From contig JBCFAY010000030.1 of assembly GCA_038562375.1 (NCBI GenBank), positions 1-34,740 on the forward strand: 34,740 bases of DNA, given 5' to 3'. The stretch is from JBCFAY01 sp038562375. Its GTDB lineage: Bacteria > Bacillota > Clostridia > Christensenellales > CAG-138. The position numbers and the translations under genes are program-made. This document shows, piece after piece, positions 6,952 through 14,855 of the stretch. Numbering within the stretch: position 1 is the stretch's first letter; each line of letters opens with the position of its first letter. The notes under the pieces are model-generated. The model searched no databases. It was not told the origin of the DNA and was given only the letters and a program-made list of their open reading frames with translations.

Positions 6952-8823
6952 ATGCCAAGGTTCGACGTCATCGTGCTCGGCGCGGGACACGCGGGCTGCG
7001 AAGCCGCGCTCGCATGCGCCCGCATGGGCTTACATACGCTCGCAATCGCGACCAACCTTGACGCGATCGCGCTTTTGGCGTGCAATCCGTCGATCGGCGG
7101 CACTTCCAAAGGACATCTGGTGCGCGAGGTGGACGCGCTCGGCGGCGAGATGGGGCTTGCGGCCGACGAGTGCGCCTTGCAGGTGCGGATGCTCAACACA
7201 GGAAAAGGCCCGGCCGTGCACTCGCTTCGCGCGCAGGTGGATAAGCCCCGCTATCAGGCGCGCATGAAGCGCGCGCTCGAGGGCCAGCCAAACCTCTCGC
7301 TCCTGCAGGACGAAGGCGTCGACATCTCTATAAAAAACGGCGTCGTATCCGGCGTCGTCACAGCGCTCAGCGGCGAGTTTTCCTGCCGGGCGGTCGTCGT
7401 CGCCGCCGGAACGTATCTGAAAAGCCGTATCCTCGTGGGCGAGTTTGCGCGCGAATGCGGCCCCTCCGGCCAGTTTTCGGCAACGCGGCTCTCGGGAGCT
7501 CTCGAGCGGCTCGGCTTTACGCTAAGGCGTTTTAAAACCGGCACGCCCGCGCGCGTCAACCGTCTGACGCTTGATTTTGAGCGGATGCAGGTTCAGCCGG
7601 GGGAGGAGCCCGCGCCGCCGTTTTCATTCCTGAACGCGCCGCGTCCACTGCATCAGGCCCCGTGCCACCTGACCTACACGAACGCCGATACCCATAGGGT
7701 GATCCTCGAAAACCTTTACCGCTCGCCGCTCTACAGCGGCAAGATCAAGGCGACCGGCACGCGCTACTGCCCCTCGATCGAGGACAAGGTGGTGCGCTTC
7801 GCGGATAAGGAGCGCCATCAGATCTTCATCGAGCCGGAAGGCTTAAACACGTTCGAGATGTACGTGCAGGGCATGAGCACGAGTCTGCCCGCCGACGTGC
7901 AGCTTCAAATGCTGCACACCATCCCGGGCTTGGAGAGCTGCGAGATCATGCGCCCGGGCTACGCCATCGAATACGACTGCATCGACCCGACCGCGCTCGG
8001 ACCCGCTTTGGGTGCGCGCGAGGTACCCGGTCTTTATTTCGCGGGGCAGGTCAACGGCACCTCCGGCTACGAGGAGGCCGCCGCACAGGGCCTGCTCGCG
8101 GGGATCAACGCCGCGCTGTACGTGCAAGGGGATGAACCGTTCACGCTCTCGCGCTCCGACGCGTACCTCGGCGTGCTCGCGGACGATCTGACCGTCAAGG
8201 GCGCGGACGAACCTTACCGAATGATGACCTCCCGCGCCGAGCACCGCCTGCTTCTTCGGCAGGATAACGCCGATCTGCGGCTGACCGAGCGCGCGCTAAG
8301 GACGGGCCTCATCTCGCCCGAACGCTATGACCGGCTGATGCGAAAGAAGGAGCAGATCCTTCAATTGACAAAAGCGTTGCAGGCTGTCGCGCCGCCGAAC
8401 GAAGCGCTCGCAGCCCTGTTAGCCTCCCGCGGCGAAGCGGTGCCTCCCGGCGGCGCGCGCTTATTCGAGCTTCTCAAGCGGCCGGGCATCCGATTTTGCG
8501 ACCTTTTGCCGCTCGCGCACGGGCTGGACGTCGCCGACGCGGAAGCCGCCGAACAGGTGGAGCTCAACGCGCGCTACGAAGGGTACATCCTCAAGCAAAA
8601 CGAGCAGGTCGAACGCCAGCTCTCGCTCGAAAAGCTCACGCTTTCGCCGGACGCGGATTACGCGAACATGAGCGGCCTTCGGATCGAGGCGCGCCAGAAG
8701 CTTACAAGGTTCCGCCCCGAAAACATCGGCCGCGCCGCGCGCATCCCCGGCGTATCCCCGGCGGACGTGGCGGTGCTGATTGTCGCCGCCAAACGAAAGG
8801 AACGGGAAAACGCCGATGGATGA
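6952..8823 (+). CDS. mnmG: tRNA uridine-5-carboxymethylaminomethyl modification enzyme MnmG
   Basis: MnmG (GidA) is the FAD-dependent partner of MnmE that modifies U34 of certain tRNAs. The 623-residue length is typical. The FAD-binding GAGHAG motif is at residues 10-15, CNPSIGG is at 44-50, and the second family signature SGYEEAAAQGL is in the middle. The C-terminal helical domain ends with IARIPGVSPADVAVL-like sequence. The ATG at 6952 is preceded by GGGGGACGG; the frame is open further upstream, but those residues do not belong to the family. Its stop codon overlaps rsmG. The usual upstream neighbour mnmE is absent, and an MBL hydrolase lies there instead. Confidence 0.95.
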   Translation: MPRFDVIVLGAGHAGCEAALACARMGLHTLAIATNLDAIALLACNPSIGGTSKGHLVREVDALGGEMGLAADECALQVRMLNTGKGPAVHSLRAQVDKPRYQARMKRALEGQPNLSLLQDEGVDISIKNGVVSGVVTALSGEFSCRAVVVAAGTYLKSRILVGEFARECGPSGQFSATRLSGALERLGFTLRRFKTGTPARVNRLTLDFERMQVQPGEEPAPPFSFLNAPRPLHQAPCHLTYTNADTHRVILENLYRSPLYSGKIKATGTRYCPSIEDKVVRFADKERHQIFIEPEGLNTFEMYVQGMSTSLPADVQLQMLHTIPGLESCEIMRPGYAIEYDCIDPTALGPALGAREVPGLYFAGQVNGTSGYEEAAAQGLLAGINAALYVQGDEPFTLSRSDAYLGVLADDLTVKGADEPYRMMTSRAEHRLLLRQDNADLRLTERALRTGLISPERYDRLMRKKEQILQLTKALQAVAPPNEALAALLASRGEAVPPGGARLFELLKRPGIRFCDLLPLAHGLDVADAEAAEQVELNARYEGYILKQNEQVERQLSLEKLTLSPDADYANMSGLRIEARQKLTRFRPENIGRAARIPGVSPADVAVLIVAAKRKERENADG

Positions 8824-9511
8824 GTTTTACAGGGCGCTCCAGGGCGCGCTTCCCGGGCTGAACGATGCCGAGACGCGTCGATTTGCCCGATACTATGAGC
8901 TGCTCCTCGAGCGCAACAAGGTGATGAACCTCACCGCAATCACCGAACCGGCCGAGGTTGCTAAGAAGCACTTTGCCGACAGCGCGCTGCCGCTCGAGTT
9001 TTCGCTGATCAAAGAAGGCGCAAAGTGCGTCGACGTCGGCACCGGCGCGGGCTTCCCCGGGATTCCGCTGTTGATCCTCCGGCCAGACATCGAGCTTGTG
9101 CTCGTGGACGCGCTGCAAAAGCGCATCGCGTTTCTAAAGGAAACGCTCGACGCGCTCGGCTTAAAAGCGCAATGCCTCCACGCCCGCGCGGAGGATGCCG
9201 GGCGGCGCAAGGAGCTGCGCGAGCGCTTCGACGTGGCGCTCTCCCGCGCGGTCGCGCCCGTAAACGTGCTCGTCGAGCTGACGCTTCCGCTCCTTAAGGT
9301 GGGCGGCGTCTCGCTGATGTACAAAGGCCCGGCCGCCGGGGAAGAAACGGCGGCGGCATCTAGGGTGCTGAAGCTCCTCTCCGGCGAGGCCGCGGTCCAT
9401 AGCGCGGACAAGCCCTGGGGCGAGCGAAAGCTTGTCGCAATCACAAAGCGCGCGCACACTTCGGACGCCTACCCGCGCAAGGCGGGAACGCCCGCGCGCA
9501 GCCCCCTGTAG
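8816..9511 (+). CDS. rsmG: 16S rRNA (guanine-527-N7)-methyltransferase
   Basis: RsmG (GidB) methylates N7 of G527 in 16S rRNA with S-adenosylmethionine. The 231-residue protein has the SAM-binding motif VDVGTGAGFPG around residues 72-82. KHFADS is at 51-56, and FDVALSRAVAPV with a downstream YKGP segment completes the family pattern. The ATG at 8816 overlaps the end of mnmG by 8 bases, so the two are translationally coupled. The usual pairing mnmG-rsmG-noc is kept here. The C-terminal tail after KRAH looks poorly conserved. Confidence 0.95.
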   Translation: MDEFYRALQGALPGLNDAETRRFARYYELLLERNKVMNLTAITEPAEVAKKHFADSALPLEFSLIKEGAKCVDVGTGAGFPGIPLLILRPDIELVLVDALQKRIAFLKETLDALGLKAQCLHARAEDAGRRKELRERFDVALSRAVAPVNVLVELTLPLLKVGGVSLMYKGPAAGEETAAASRVLKLLSGEAAVHSADKPWGERKLVAITKRAHTSDAYPRKAGTPARSPL

Positions 9512-9777
9512 AGATAGGGGAAGCGTTGGATAAGCAAGCGTGTCCGCTGCCGCCTGCAAGGGTCGGCAAAAAAATCAGGCCCGCGCGGTCGGCGGGCGGG
9601 GTGCTCGGCGGGCGCTGCTTTGCCTGGAAACGACGGGAAAACGTACCGGCAAAGCGGGTTTGCAGCCACTCGACACCCCGAGAATAAACACTATTTTTGT
9701 CGGATCAGTACCGGTTTTGTCATGAGGCAGGAAATTTCGCCACGCATCGCGAATGCATTTTTAAGGAGGGGTCGCGT

Positions 9778-10617
9778 ATGGCCGTATTTGATTTTTTAAA
9801 GGAACAGGTCAAGGAGCCCGAGCGGAACAAGCATCTTGAGCAGATCGACGTCGACCGCATTTTCCCGAACCCCAACCAACCAAGGCAATCCTTCGACGAC
9901 GAAAGCATACTGGAGCTTGCGCAATCCATTCGTCAGGTCGGTTTAATTCAGCCGCTCGTCGTGAGGCGCATGGACGGCGGCTTCGAGCTTGTGGCGGGCG
10001 AAAGGCGGCTTCGCGCCTGCAAGAGCATCGGGATGAAAAAGGTGTACTGCATCGTGCAAAACGATATCTTCGAAGAGGACTCCGCAATGATGGCGCTCAT
10101 CGAGAACCTGCAGCGCGAAAACCTGCATTTTCTCGAGGAAGCTCAATGCTATCAAACCATGCTCTCGACCTACAATCTCAAGCAGGAGGAGCTCGCCGAG
10201 CGGCTCGGCAAAAGCCAGTCCTCCATCGCCAATAAGCTGCGCGTGCTCAAGTTCTCGTCCGCCGTCAAGACGGCTATGATCGAGGCGCACCTGACCGAGC
10301 GCCACGCGCGCACGCTGCTGCGCATCCGCGACGAGTCCGTTCAGCTCGATCTGATCGGCAAGATCCGCGAGCGCGGCCTTTCGGTAAAGGATACTGAAAA
10401 ATTGGTGGACAAGACCCTCAACCGCCTCTTCGACCAGAAGGAATCCGGCGCACGCCCGCGCCCGGTGATCATCCGCATGGTCAAGGACTACCGGCTGTTT
10501 ATGAATACCATCAACGCCGCCGTCAACCAGCTGCGTGAGGCCGGGCTGACCGTCAATCTCGAGCAGACCGACCGGCCCGACGGCGTGGATATCTCCATAA
10601 GGGTGACGAGGGTGTAG
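9778..10617 (+). CDS. noc: Nucleoid occlusion protein Noc (ParB family)
   Basis: Noc is a ParB-like DNA-binding CTPase that keeps the division septum off the chromosome. The protein has 279 residues. The ParB/Spo0J N-domain carries GERRLRA (74-80) and ENLQRE (109-114), the CTP-binding signatures. The helix-turn-helix QEELAERLGKSQSSIANKLR is at about 136-155. The C-terminal part (DYRLFMNTINAAV to DISIRV) resembles Noc more than ParB, and the gene follows mnmG-rsmG as in Bacillus. The short N-terminus AVFDFLKEQ could form the amphipathic membrane-binding helix known for Noc. The ATG at 9778 has AAGGAGGGG upstream. No clear promoter was found in the 266-base gap after rsmG, which contains one loose hairpin (9617-9624 with 9648-9655). 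Confidence 0.9.
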   Translation: MAVFDFLKEQVKEPERNKHLEQIDVDRIFPNPNQPRQSFDDESILELAQSIRQVGLIQPLVVRRMDGGFELVAGERRLRACKSIGMKKVYCIVQNDIFEEDSAMMALIENLQRENLHFLEEAQCYQTMLSTYNLKQEELAERLGKSQSSIANKLRVLKFSSAVKTAMIEAHLTERHARTLLRIRDESVQLDLIGKIRERGLSVKDTEKLVDKTLNRLFDQKESGARPRPVIIRMVKDYRLFMNTINAAVNQLREAGLTVNLEQTDRPDGVDISIRVTRV

Positions 10618-10647
10618 CCGATCAAAGAAGTAAAAAGCGGTGATTTT

Positions 10648-10713
10648 TGCAGCAGAAGACCAACCTGCACGGATCGGGCCGTGGGTATAAAGCAACCCAC
10701 GCGCTGAACGATC
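10648..10713 (+). ncRNA. Candidate structured RNA downstream of noc
   Basis: Consecutive helices can be drawn here. TGCAG (10648-10652) pairs with CTGCA (10665-10669). GATCG (10672-10676) pairs with CGATC (10709-10713) and encloses CGTGGGT (10680-10686) with ACCCACG (10695-10701). A strong intrinsic terminator follows at 10720. The segment fits a small terminated RNA or the 3' UTR of noc. It matches no riboswitch class I can recognise, and no promoter of its own was found. Confidence 0.35.
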
Positions 10714-10719
10714 GATAGG

Positions 10720-10757
10720 AACCGGCGTATCCAAGATGAGGATGCGCCGGTTTTTTG
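10720..10757 (+). terminator. Intrinsic terminator after noc
   Basis: The arms AACCGGCGTATCC (10720-10732) and GGATGCGCCGGTT (10740-10752) form a long stem with one mismatch, followed by T4-G-T4. It closes the mnmG-rsmG-noc transcript. Confidence 0.9.
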
Positions 10758-10925
10758 TTTTCCGTAAAGGTGAACGCCTTGGTACCAAAAGCGTTTCAGC
10801 CCCGACGATCCCGCGATCGCCCGGCCCGCCGGCCGCGCTGCGCTGCGTGAAACCATTTATCCTTGGTGCATACGTTCACAGATCAGGGCTTGACCCGCAT
10901 AAATAATACGGAGGAGGTTGTTTTT

Positions 10926-11930
10926 ATGACTCGACAGACCCTAAGGCTCACATCGCCATATATGCGCGGCAGCGATGTGTTCCAGGCTCAAACCCTTTTA
11001 GCCGCGCACGGACATTCTCCCGACGGCATCGACGGCGTCTTCGGCCCACGGACGCAGGCGGCGGTGCTCTCGTTTCAAAAAACAGCGCTCGCGGACGCCC
11101 CCTCCCAGTGGGACGGCGTGGTAGGCCCGCGCACCTGGGAAGCTCTCGAAGCCCCGCCCGGCGCCCAAAGAAGAACTCTTCAGCTCACGGCGCCGCGGCT
11201 GTTCGGAGACGATGTGCAGCAGGCCCAGACATTGCTTGAAAAGCACGGCTTTTCGCCGGGCGAGATCGACGGCATCTTCGGGCCGCGCACGCACGCGGCG
11301 GTGCAATCCTTCCAGCGAAACGCTTTCCCCGCGGAAACCGCCGCATGGAACGGCGCGGTCGATGCGCGCACCTGGGCCGCGCTCGACGAAGCTCCGGAGG
11401 ACGCCCAAACGCCGCGGACAGAAATCGGGCGGCTGATCGACTATCTGAAAGGCGAGGTCGCAAACGGCTCCATCTACGTTTGGGGCGCGCAGGGCGAAAA
11501 GGATATCACCGAGGCGTGGATCCGCAAGAAGGAAACCACCTCAAAGAACGCCGACCGCGCCGTCGCCTTCTGGAAGCGGCAGGTTGGCCGCGGCTACGGC
11601 GGCACGCTGCGCGCGTTCGACTGCTCGGGGCTTATCCTATATTATCTCAACCGCGAAGGGCTTCATAAGGGCGATCTTTCCTCGCGCGGGCTATACGCGA
11701 AATCCGAAAAGATCGACCGCAAGGAGCTTATGCCCGGCGATCTCGTTTTTCGGCACAACGGCGTCATGATCCATCATGTAGGCGTATTTATCGGCGGCGG
11801 AACCGTGATCGAGGCCAAGGGCCGCGACGACGGCGTGGTAATGCGCGACATCAACGCATCGGGATCGGCCTATTGGAACCGCTGCGGCAGGCTCACCATC
11901 TTTGGAAAGCAGGACAATGCAAATGACTAG
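10926..11930 (+). CDS. Endolysin-like NlpC/P60 peptidase with two peptidoglycan-binding domains
   Basis: The 334-residue protein is predicted to bind and cut peptidoglycan. Two PG_binding_1 repeats occupy about residues 3-75 and 83-155; each carries the pattern Q-TLL-x-HG-x-S-x-IDG-x-FGPRT-AAV-SFQ. The C-terminal NlpC/P60 domain (about 165-330) has catalytic Cys233 in FDCSGL and a histidine at 283/284 in MIHHVGVFIG. There is no signal peptide, so export would need a holin or another route. The ATG at 10926 has GGAGGAGG about 8 bases upstream. The holin gene overlaps its 3' end by 8 bases, which marks the pair as a lysis cassette. Confidence 0.9.
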   Translation: MTRQTLRLTSPYMRGSDVFQAQTLLAAHGHSPDGIDGVFGPRTQAAVLSFQKTALADAPSQWDGVVGPRTWEALEAPPGAQRRTLQLTAPRLFGDDVQQAQTLLEKHGFSPGEIDGIFGPRTHAAVQSFQRNAFPAETAAWNGAVDARTWAALDEAPEDAQTPRTEIGRLIDYLKGEVANGSIYVWGAQGEKDITEAWIRKKETTSKNADRAVAFWKRQVGRGYGGTLRAFDCSGLILYYLNREGLHKGDLSSRGLYAKSEKIDRKELMPGDLVFRHNGVMIHHVGVFIGGGTVIEAKGRDDGVVMRDINASGSAYWNRCGRLTIFGKQDNAND

Positions 11931-12444
11931 TGTTTTTGATTGGCTCAGCAGCGCCTTTGCCGCCATCGGCGGCGTGCTCGTGTGGTTTTTCGGCCCATGG
12001 GACGCTTTGATCATGGTGCTCGTTGCCTTTGTCGTGACGGATTATATTACGGGGCTGGTCAACGCCGCCCTGCACCATACGCTCTCGAGCGAGATCGGCT
12101 TCAAGGGGCTTTGGAAAAAGGTGCTGATTTTTTTTATCGTCGGCATCGGATCCCTCCTCGATACGGTGATCCCTATGACCAACGGCGCACTGCGGGCGAC
12201 GCTGTGTCTGTTCTACATCGCCAACGAAGCGCTCTCGATACTCGAAAACGCCGGGGCCGTAGGCCTTCCTCTGCCCGAAAAGCTCAGGACGATGCTTGAA
12301 CAGATCAAGAGAAAAAGCCAGGGTAAGATTCATACGGACGAAGACCCGGAGGAGATCCCGGACGAAAGCGCGGACGAGGACCCCTCCGGCGACCGGACCG
12401 AGGATCAAAACGGCGGCCAAAGCGAGGACTTGGACGCAAAATAA
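11923..12444 (+). CDS. Phage-type holin (Holin_4_1 / TcdE family)
   Basis: The 173-residue protein has hydrophobic segments at about residues 10-26, 29-52 and 68-85. The family-like stretch EALSILENAGAVGLPLPEKL comes next. The last 45 residues are hydrophilic and very acidic (repeated DE, EDP, ED). Holins of this family make membrane holes that release endolysin or, for TcdE, assist toxin export. The ATG at 11923 is chosen because AGGA lies 8 bases upstream; an ATG at 11917 would be only 3 bases from it. It overlaps the endolysin gene by 8 bases. No other phage genes lie nearby. Confidence 0.85.
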   Translation: MTSVFDWLSSAFAAIGGVLVWFFGPWDALIMVLVAFVVTDYITGLVNAALHHTLSSEIGFKGLWKKVLIFFIVGIGSLLDTVIPMTNGALRATLCLFYIANEALSILENAGAVGLPLPEKLRTMLEQIKRKSQGKIHTDEDPEEIPDESADEDPSGDRTEDQNGGQSEDLDAK

Positions 12445-12618
12445 TCCCCGCGCCGCGCCCGCAAAGCGGACGCCCGGGACGGGAGATTTTTTACTTTGCA
12501 AAAGCTGAATCTCACTTTTTGCAATTTCACCGTTCATTTTCGGCCTCTGTTCCCAATGTCGATTGGAACTGCCGGGCCGAAAAGCTCTTGAATGTGCCGT
12601 TTTGCACCGCGTAAGCCT

Positions 12619-12685
12619 CCGAACGGCACCGTTCGGGCATTCATTAAGGGAGCGTGTACGGCTGCGCCGTACAACGAATCGCCTG
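12619..12685 (+). repeat. Two-hairpin dispersed element, copy 1
   Basis: Hairpin 1 is CCGAACG (12619-12625) with CGTTCGG (12630-12636). Hairpin 2 is TGTACGGC (12655-12662) with GCCGTACA (12666-12673) around loop TGC. The spacer holds ATTCATT and GGGAGCG. The same arrangement recurs at 19546-19614. This element sits in the 380-base gap between the convergent holin and aldehyde dehydrogenase genes. That gap also contains a TTGCAAAA/TTTTGCAA hairpin (12496-12524) and no recognisable gene. Confidence 0.65.
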
Positions 12686-12760
12686 CAAAACGGCGGATCG
12701 AACGCCCAAAGGATTGATTTCGGGACGGCCTTCCCAACAACAGATTTTGGCGGCAGCTTA

Positions 12761-12785
12761 AGGGGCCGTCTTTTAGACGGCCCCT
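12761..12785. terminator. Hairpin between convergent holin and aldehyde dehydrogenase genes
   Basis: A perfect 10-bp stem AGGGGCCGTC (12761-12770) with GACGGCCCCT (12776-12785) encloses loop TTTTA. T-richness after the stem is poor on both strands, so termination strength is uncertain. Confidence 0.6.
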
Positions 12786-12824
12786 CTGCGTTCGCTTGAT
12801 TTGCTGAATGCGTAGCGGTTAAGC

Positions 12825-14282
12825 TCAGGCGAAATCGATGCCGATGTGCTTGACCTCGGTGTACTTCATCAGGCCCTCGATGCCGCCGGCGCGGTCCACG
12901 CCGCTCTGCTTGTAGCCGCCGGTCTCGCACTCGGGGAGCAGCTTGTTGTAGCAATTGATCCAGCAGCTGCCCGCGCGGATGCGGCGGGATACGCGCAGCG
13001 CCTTGTCGATATCCTTGGTCCAAACCGCGGACGCGAGGCCGTACTTGGTGCCGTTGGCGATCTCGATCGCCTCTTCCTCGGTCTTAAAAGTCTGGATCAC
13101 GAGCACCGGCCCGAAGATCTCCTCCTGCACGATGTGGCTGTCCATCGGCGGATTGAGGAATATCGTGGGCGCGACGAAGCAGCCCTTCGAAAGTTCGCCG
13201 TCGGTGATCCGATAGCCGCCCGTAACGAGCTGTGCGCACTTTTTGCCTTCCTCGATGAACGCCAGCACATCCTCAAGCTGCTTTTGGGAGGAAACCGGGC
13301 CCATCTGCGTGGCCGGATCGAGGCCGTGGCCGACCTTGAGCGCTTCCGCCGCCGCCTTGAGGCGCGGGAGGAACGTTTCCACCAGGCTCTCCTCCAGAAG
13401 GATGCGCGAACCGACCGTGCAAAGCTGCCCGGCGTTCGTGAAGATGCCCTTGATCGCAAACGGCAGGGCCTTCTCGAGGTTCGCGTCCGCGAAGATCACG
13501 TTGGGCGACTTGCCGCCGAGCTCCAGCGAGAGCTTCTTCATCGTCTTGGAGCCGACCTCCATGATGTGCTGGCCGACGCTCGTGCTGCCCGTGAAGCTGA
13601 TCATATCCACGTCGTCGTGCGCGATGAGCACCTCGCCGACGCTGCTGCCCGCGCCGGTCACGCAGTTGAGCGTGCCCGCCGGGAAAAGGCCCGTCTTTTC
13701 CGCAAGCTCCAAAAGGATCAGTCCGCTGCCCGAGGTGATCGCGGCGGGCTTGACGACGATCGTGTTGCCGGCAGCGACCGCGGGAGCCATATCGCGCATG
13801 AACAGCGTGATCGGGTAGTTCCACGGGATGATGCCGCCCACCACGCCGACCGGCTCGCGCGCGAGCACGGAGAGCGTTGTCTTGTCCACGGCGTTGGTCG
13901 CGCCGTAGAGCGTGCGCGTCGCCGCCGCATAGTATTCAAGATAGTTGATCGCGCCGTTCGTCTCAAAACGCGCTTCGCCGATGGGCTTGCCCGTCTCGAG
14001 GGAAAGGATCGTCGCGACTTCCTCCAAATTGGCGCGCATCTCGGCCGCCCACGCGAACATCGCCTGGGAGCGGCGGCGCGGGTTAAACGCCCAGTCCTCC
14101 TCATAAAACGCGCGCTTGGCCGCGGCGATCGCGCGCTCCATATCCGCCTTGGCGGATTTTGGGACCCTCGTCACCAGCTGACCGTCGCCGGGGCAGAAAA
14201 CCTCGAGGATCTCGCCCGAGGAGCTGTCGCTCCATTTGCCGTCAATATAGTTTTTGAATTCCCTGACGCTGATCTGTACCAT
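12825..14282 (-). CDS. NAD(P)-dependent aldehyde dehydrogenase
   Basis: This 485-residue member of the aldehyde dehydrogenase superfamily oxidises an aldehyde to its acid in the cytoplasm. Catalytic Cys288 lies in FTNAGQLC, the general base Glu254 lies in LSLELGGKSP, and the oxyanion Asn155 lies in IIPWNYP. FTGSTSVG (230-237) is the nucleotide-binding turn. Overall it looks most like the betaine/aminobutyraldehyde type, but substrate class cannot be settled by eye. The start at 14282 (MVQISV) has only AAGGG about 10 bases upstream; an upstream in-frame ATG at 14378 would add 32 residues unlike the family. The gene is alone, with a possible operator-bearing promoter upstream. Confidence 0.9.
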   Translation of the reverse strand: MVQISVREFKNYIDGKWSDSSSGEILEVFCPGDGQLVTRVPKSAKADMERAIAAAKRAFYEEDWAFNPRRRSQAMFAWAAEMRANLEEVATILSLETGKPIGEARFETNGAINYLEYYAAATRTLYGATNAVDKTTLSVLAREPVGVVGGIIPWNYPITLFMRDMAPAVAAGNTIVVKPAAITSGSGLILLELAEKTGLFPAGTLNCVTGAGSSVGEVLIAHDDVDMISFTGSTSVGQHIMEVGSKTMKKLSLELGGKSPNVIFADANLEKALPFAIKGIFTNAGQLCTVGSRILLEESLVETFLPRLKAAAEALKVGHGLDPATQMGPVSSQKQLEDVLAFIEEGKKCAQLVTGGYRITDGELSKGCFVAPTIFLNPPMDSHIVQEEIFGPVLVIQTFKTEEEAIEIANGTKYGLASAVWTKDIDKALRVSRRIRAGSCWINCYNKLLPECETGGYKQSGVDRAGGIEGLMKYTEVKHIGIDFA

Positions 14283-14496
14283 TTGCTGTGACCCTTGCAA
14301 AGCTACGCTGAAAATCAAGCGCCGGCATTGCCCGCCGCGCTCCAACGCGGTGAAAACGCCGGATTTGGTTTGTTCCAACCCGCTTTGCGCCTTTCTCTTT
14401 ATAATGATGTACTGATCATTCTTCGTCCGCTTACGGCAATGCGGATCGCAGAGCTTGGCAAAACGAACCGATTGCTCGGCTGAACCAGTTGTTAAT

Positions 14497-14524
14497 ATTA
14501 TAACTATACTTGCATTTCAAATGC
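14497..14524 (-). promoter_or_regulatory. Probable aldehyde dehydrogenase promoter with palindromic operator
   Basis: On the reverse strand TATAAT (14502-14497) is a perfect -10. The -35 position lacks a good hexamer but is occupied by the perfect palindrome GCATTT-C-AAATGC (14512-14524). An activator or repressor site overlapping a weak -35 is the simplest reading. The leader would be about 205 bases. Confidence 0.5.
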
Positions 14525-14782
14525 TAGTGTTTTTTTGTGATTTGATGTGATTGTATATCCTTTCCATTAGACCAGGTTTTCGCCCGGCCCGGAGGATGAT
14601 TGTAAAAAGGTTCCCCGCCGGCGCCGACGCCCCGATTCATTTGCCTGCGCGCGCAGAATCGATCGGTTTGTGTCTGTTTTTCACCGCGCAGCTCCGGCGA
14701 CATTCAAAACCCCTTTAAATTTAAGCCGGTTTGATGCTAAGATAACAGTATAGCACCTTTCGGATGATTTTTAAAAAAATGC
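14525..14782. other. Intergenic region with no recognised feature
   Basis: Between the aldehyde dehydrogenase promoter region and the merR promoter there is a mixed AT-rich (14525-14575) and GC-rich stretch. No coding frame with family features, no strong hairpin and no clear promoter was seen. Confidence 0.5.
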
Positions 14783-14814
14783 TTGACTTTCCCCCGCGCT
14801 GGAGCGTTTACACT
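14783..14814 (+). promoter_or_regulatory. merR promoter with long MerR-type spacer
   Basis: The -35 TTGACT (14783-14788) and -10 TACACT (14809-14814) are separated by 20 bases (19 if TTACAC is used). Promoters controlled by MerR proteins typically have 19-20 base spacers, which the regulator untwists. A small dyad, CGCT-GG-AGCG, lies in the spacer. Autoregulation by the adjacent MerR gene is inferred. Confidence 0.65.
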
Positions 14815-14834
14815 GCTCTTAAGCATACCGCGCA

Positions 14835-14855
14835 TAAGGTAAAGGGAGGCGAACG
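14835..14855 (-). repeat. Dispersed repeat arm, copy D
   Basis: On the reverse strand TTCGCCTCCCTTTACCTTA matches the core TTCGACTCCCTTTACCTTA of the arms at 26036 and 28224 at all but one base. On the forward strand the same bases provide the GGGAGG ribosome binding site of merR, so part of the match may be functional convergence. Confidence 0.45.

Noticed and set aside
9512..9777. Possible parS or Noc-binding sites near noc
   Set aside because: No match to TGTTTCACGTGAAACA or ATTTCCCGGGAAAT could be found in the gap.
12846..14291. Long rightward frame (481 codons) opposite the aldehyde dehydrogenase
   Set aside because: Antisense shadow with Arg/His/Asp-rich composition and no domain.
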